A program made the position numbers and the translations under genes. The notes under the pieces are model-generated. The model was not told the DNA's origin. It saw nothing but the letters and a program-made list of their open reading frames with translations, and did not search any database. A DNA stretch of 64,000 bases from a virus. The stretch covers positions 1 through 64,000 of the IMG/VR virus record IMGVR_UViG_3300034175_000063. One strand, given 5' to 3'. Below, piece after piece: positions 60,088 through 64,000 of this stretch. Position 1 is the first letter of the stretch. Each line of letters opens with the position of its first letter.

Positions 60088-60837
60088 TTAGGCGCCGACA
60101 CCGATGAGCAGCTTGTTCACTGCTCGGCCCACCGCCGAGTCGTTCAGCATGTTGGTGTTGTCGGCCACCGTGGCTTCGTCCGTCATTCGACGTGCATTCC
60201 AGGTGTCGACCATCACCTTCGCTGCTTTCTGCTCAGCGTCGCGCGTGAAGCCCTCGGTCTGAGCGGTGTACAGCGCCTTCTGCTTGCCGATCACGCTGTT
60301 GGCATCCACACCGAGCTCCAGTACCTGGGCCTTTTCGGTTGCCGTCTTCTGAATCAGCAGCTGGATCTCAGCCGTGGTCTTCAGGTTGGTGTTCACCAGC
60401 AGGTCATACTCAGCTTCGAGCTTGCACTTCTGGGCCGTCAGGACCGTACCTTCGATGACCGAGTTCAGCGTTTGCTGGGTGGTCAGCGCGGTTTGTGCCG
60501 TGATCTGCAACACTTCAGCTGCGATCTTGGCCTTGCCGGCTTCGAGGATTTCACGCTCGATATTCGCCTTCAGCACTTCGACTTCGGCCAGGATAATTTG
60601 CTGGGCGAGCAGTTGAGCTTGCAGGGCAACTTGACGCTTCTGTACCACGAAGGCCATCGAGTTGGCCAGAACCTGGTCCAACGCACCCAGATAGACCGTG
60701 GCGTATTCTGGACCCTTGATCCGACCCTTGTTGAATTCGAGTTCCAGATGGGACTTCATCGAAGCCATCAGTTTGTCGAACACGCCATCCCCGGAGGGGA
60801 GGCCAGTGGTCAGTTCAGTGAGTGGAATTTCAGTCAT
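60088..60837 (-). CDS. Head protein, N4 gp53/gp54 region
   Basis: A 249-residue protein. Long continuous helices dominate (Gln/Ala/Glu/Lys-rich, residues about 60-180), with no Cys and no enzymatic motif. It is placed between the capsid-adjacent gene and the large membrane-cluster protein. N4 has head-tail or core proteins here. The extended helical nature fits a connector or core component. Specific assignment is not possible from the sequence alone. Confidence 0.66.
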   Translation of the reverse strand: MTEIPLTELTTGLPSGDGVFDKLMASMKSHLELEFNKGRIKGPEYATVYLGALDQVLANSMAFVVQKRQVALQAQLLAQQIILAEVEVLKANIEREILEAGKAKIAAEVLQITAQTALTTQQTLNSVIEGTVLTAQKCKLEAEYDLLVNTNLKTTAEIQLLIQKTATEKAQVLELGVDANSVIGKQKALYTAQTEGFTRDAEQKAAKVMVDTWNARRMTDEATVADNTNMLNDSAVGRAVNKLLIGVGA

Positions 60838-60869
60838 GTTCTATCCGAGTGAGTTGAGTAGACCGACGC

Positions 60870-61673
<804 letters not shown>

Positions 61674-61722
61674 GATGGTCCTATGAATGAGGTTCAGCGT
61701 TGTTCGTTGAGACTGAGTTCAG

Positions 61723-61746
61723 AAAAGGGAGGGGTTTCCCCCTCCC
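61723..61746 (-). terminator. Terminator after the major capsid gene
   Basis: GGGAGGGG (61727-61734) pairs with CCCCTCCC (61739-61746), loop TTTC (GAAA on the transcribed strand). Leftward it is followed by TTTT (complement of 61723-61726). A leaky terminator here would make capsid the most abundant product. Confidence 0.8.
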
Positions 61747-61754
61747 CCTGGCTA

Positions 61755-62930
61755 TTACAGCTTGGCCGCGGTCTTGATCAGGGCGATACGCTCAGGGCGC
61801 AGGGCCATGAAACCGTAGTACCACTTGATCGACATGAAGCCGGTTTCGCCGTACGGGTCGTTGCGATCGGCCGTCTCGTCACCCGGCTTCTTGTGGGTGA
61901 TCTTGAACTTCACGGTCTTGCCGTCGGTTTGGAAACCGATGGTGGTGAACGACTCGTCGCCGACAACCAGCAGCGGGAAGACGTCGTACTTGTTCGCCGT
62001 CTCGTAGCAGGTTGCGTCAGCCGAAGCGTCGGCGCCAGCGCCAGCCCACTTCATCATTTCCGGCACGATGACGATGCGGAACTTGTCCACGGCGCCCTCT
62101 TCGCCCAGCACGGTGTTACCACCAGCTGCATACTTCTCGACCGAGATGTAGGCCGGCTCGTTGTGCAGGTCTTTCATGGCGCGGAAGGTCGGGATCATTT
62201 CCGAACCGGCGTACATGATGCGAGCTGCAGGCAGCACGCGGGTGTCGACCAGACGGGTGCCGGTGATCACGGTCGTGTGCTTCGGCGTGCGGTTGTTGTC
62301 GAGGTCGATCGACAGGCGCATCAGGTCAGTGTACGACACGATGTCGTCGCCGCCGACGGTGACGTTCGACACGGCGTTACCAGCGAACTTCACGGTGCCA
62401 GCGTTGTTGATCAGGTCGATCTGCAGCGCATCTTCGGTGATTTCGTTCGCACCGTTGATCATCTCGCGGTTGACGTGCTGGAGCAGGTCAGCGTCCGAGT
62501 CGAAGTCCACCGATTCCTGGGTGTATTCGTCGAAGAAACCGAACTTCTCGAAGGTGCCTTCGATGGTCTTGCGCTTGAAGCCGACGCGGTTGACGCGGCC
62601 GCCAGTTTCGGACAGCACAGGCATCTTGCCCGAGATGGTGCCGATGTCCTTGGACGAACCGTACAGGTTGCCGTTGGCGATCACTGCACCAGCGGCGTTC
62701 AAGCCCTGGTCGTTGATGTTGGCGTCGTCGAGCAGCGGCAAGTAGTGATACTTGACGATTTTCTTGCCCATGTTCTTAGGCATGGACGTGACGTCGGCCA
62801 GCTGCGTGAAGAACTGCAGCTTGCGTGCTTCGATCAGTGCCTGCTTCTGGAAATACTGATCCATCAGCTGTGGGCTCATGGTCGACAGGTTGCCTGGGGC
62901 GTTACCGCCGTTATATTGACGTGCAGTCAT
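61755..62930 (-). CDS. Major capsid protein, N4 gp56-like
   Basis: A 391-residue capsid protein of the HK97 fold, N4-gp56 type. The N-terminal helix (LMDQYFQKQALIEARKLQFF), a KKIVKYHYLPL strand and the C-terminal SIKWYYGFMALRPERIALIKT strand-helix match how the family looks. It builds the icosahedral head. It lies between the scaffold-like gene and the capsid-adjacent gene, as in N4. AAAGG precedes the ATG, and a strong terminator follows. The length agrees with N4 gp56 (about 400). Confidence 0.92.
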   Translation of the reverse strand: MTARQYNGGNAPGNLSTMSPQLMDQYFQKQALIEARKLQFFTQLADVTSMPKNMGKKIVKYHYLPLLDDANINDQGLNAAGAVIANGNLYGSSKDIGTISGKMPVLSETGGRVNRVGFKRKTIEGTFEKFGFFDEYTQESVDFDSDADLLQHVNREMINGANEITEDALQIDLINNAGTVKFAGNAVSNVTVGGDDIVSYTDLMRLSIDLDNNRTPKHTTVITGTRLVDTRVLPAARIMYAGSEMIPTFRAMKDLHNEPAYISVEKYAAGGNTVLGEEGAVDKFRIVIVPEMMKWAGAGADASADATCYETANKYDVFPLLVVGDESFTTIGFQTDGKTVKFKITHKKPGDETADRNDPYGETGFMSIKWYYGFMALRPERIALIKTAAKL

Positions 62931-62967
62931 GGTGATACCTTTCAGTGTGTATATAAAGTGGGTTGGT

Positions 62968-64000
62968 TCAGAACTTAAATTGCTTCATGTCGTCATCCGA
63001 CATGGCCAGAGGGTTAAAGTCGGCTGGAACCGAGTTGCCCGCTGGAGCAGCAGCCTTGGTGCCGCTTGCTTGGCGCCGCTTGTCTTTCAGCTTGTCGTCT
63101 TCCACCTGCTTAGGTTTTGGTGGCACGATTACTGGCGCCGTGGCTTTGGTTTCCTTCTTCGACTGGGAGCTACCCGGTGTCAGATGGTTGAACCCGCCGC
63201 GCGCGTTGATCGCATCACCCACTTTCTGATAGGCTTGGAGGTCGGACAGACCCTTCAGTCGGCCAAAGGTACGCTCGCTTTCGATTTCCGCCGCTACGAT
63301 ATCGAAGATCCCGACGCTGATGTGGTCGTTGATCAGTCGAATCACCTGCGGATTCTCAGCTACTTCACTCTTGGACGACTTGTCCCACTGGTTGGCTACC
63401 ACATCCAATGTCCGTGCGTAGTGCTCGCTGCCTTTGATGTCGGCGAGAACTTCGTCCAGTTCCATTGACTGATCGTCAACCGTGTGGTTGCCAGGCTTGT
63501 ACTCGCTGGCTTTGGCCGCGGACAGATCCAGAGGATCCATCTTGCGATCAAGAATTAACTTGTTGATGGCGTTGGTGTCGCCCTTGTGCAGGTCGATGAG
63601 GAAGCCCAGCTGGGATTCGTCCATCAAGCCAGCACCCTCGAGCATCTTCACCAGCTTCAGGCTCGGCTTCAGGCCGGCCATCTTCTTGTTGTAGTTGGCG
63701 CCCATCTGCATCAGCTGGATGGCGTCATCGACGCTCTTCACTGTGATGTCACGGCCATTGGCCTTGAATGGAGCAGTCAACCGCTCATATGCTGCTTTGT
63801 AGTCGATGGCGCCGCTCTCGTCCTTGGCGTCTTCGACGCCGGACTTCGCTTTGCCATCGCCTTCGTCCTTTACTTCTTCTTTCTTGCCGTCGGCAGCTGC
63901 GGCTTTATCGTCGGCAGCTTTGCCGTCCGTGCCTGCAGCAGCTTTGTCTGCCGCACTCGCCGCATCTGCAGCACGGCTTGCCACATCAGCCGCCTTGTCG
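62968..64000 (-). CDS. Putative scaffold protein, 5' end cut by the window
   Basis: At least 344 residues; the frame stays open to the window edge at 64000, so the true start is outside. A GTG at 63984 is an internal possibility only. The visible N-terminal part is Ala/Lys/Asp-rich (residues about 1-55, AADKAAAGTDG-like). The middle has long helices and the end is charged, ending in MSDDDMKQFKF. A highly charged helical protein directly upstream of the capsid gene is typical of a scaffold. It corresponds in place to N4 gp57. Confidence 0.72.
   Translation of the reverse strand, partial: DKAADVASRAADAASAADKAAAGTDGKAADDKAAAADGKKEEVKDEGDGKAKSGVEDAKDESGAIDYKAAYERLTAPFKANGRDITVKSVDDAIQLMQMGANYNKKMAGLKPSLKLVKMLEGAGLMDESQLGFLIDLHKGDTNAINKLILDRKMDPLDLSAAKASEYKPGNHTVDDQSMELDEVLADIKGSEHYARTLDVVANQWDKSSKSEVAENPQVIRLINDHISVGIFDIVAAEIESERTFGRLKGLSDLQAYQKVGDAINARGGFNHLTPGSSQSKKETKATAPVIVPPKPKQVEDDKLKDKRRQASGTKAAAPAGNSVPADFNPLAMSDDDMKQFKF

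Overview
The window is part of a virulent, tailed double-stranded DNA phage of the N4-like type (Schitoviridae) that infects a Gram-negative host. The anchor is a leftward gene of about 3456 codons. Its middle third carries the motifs of the N4 virion RNA polymerase (vRNAP): a motif A Asp, an R-x3-K motif B and an HDA motif C, spaced as in the single-subunit polymerase. It lies downstream of an N4-gp56-type major capsid gene and a set of ejection-protein genes in N4 order. An rIIA/rIIB pair, a MoxR ATPase with a metallopeptidase-VWA partner, a Dda-like helicase, a family A DNA polymerase, a RecB-like nuclease, a primase, a RecA/Sak4-like ATPase and an SSB-like protein also fit this group. Spanins and two lipoproteins indicate a Gram-negative host. 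High GC content suggests a beta- or gammaproteobacterium, but nothing in the window names it. No integrase, repressor or attachment site was seen. Portal, terminase and the early RNAP genes must lie outside the window.

Layout. (1) 145-21645, rightward: regulator-sized proteins, two AAA+ ATPases, a large protein of unknown function, many small accessory genes, helicase, DUF3268 zinc protein, DNA polymerase, rIIA-like protein, and an rIIB-like protein with an embedded acyl carrier protein (ACP) domain. (2) 32197-21717, leftward: tail-tip protein, tail proteins, a long S74-terminated fibre, a papain-like enzyme, and a tightly overlapped lysis cassette (holin, SAR-type lysozyme, Rz, Rz1, then a small zinc-ribbon-like protein). 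(3) 32303-44561, rightward: ThyX, ribonucleotide reductase, homing endonuclease, RecB-like nuclease, primase, RecA-like ATPase, SSB-like protein, RuvC-like resolvase and a membrane peptide. (4) 44566-45310: a gene-free, strongly folded stretch ending in a bidirectional terminator. It looks like a giant structured RNA with three tRNA T-arm-like hairpins. (5) 64000-45356, leftward: scaffold-like protein, major capsid protein, head/ejection proteins and vRNAP.

How it works together. The replication block supplies dTMP and deoxynucleotides (ThyX, RNR) and copies and recombines DNA (polymerase, helicase, primase, SSB, Sak4-like, RecB-like, RuvC-like). The structural block builds a podovirus head loaded with vRNAP, which would be ejected to start early transcription in the next host. 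The most unusual elements are the folded RNA, the ACP domain inside rIIB, a release-factor-like protein lacking the GGQ glutamine, a natural Phe at the vRNAP motif B Tyr position, and a HExxH site in the vRNAP.
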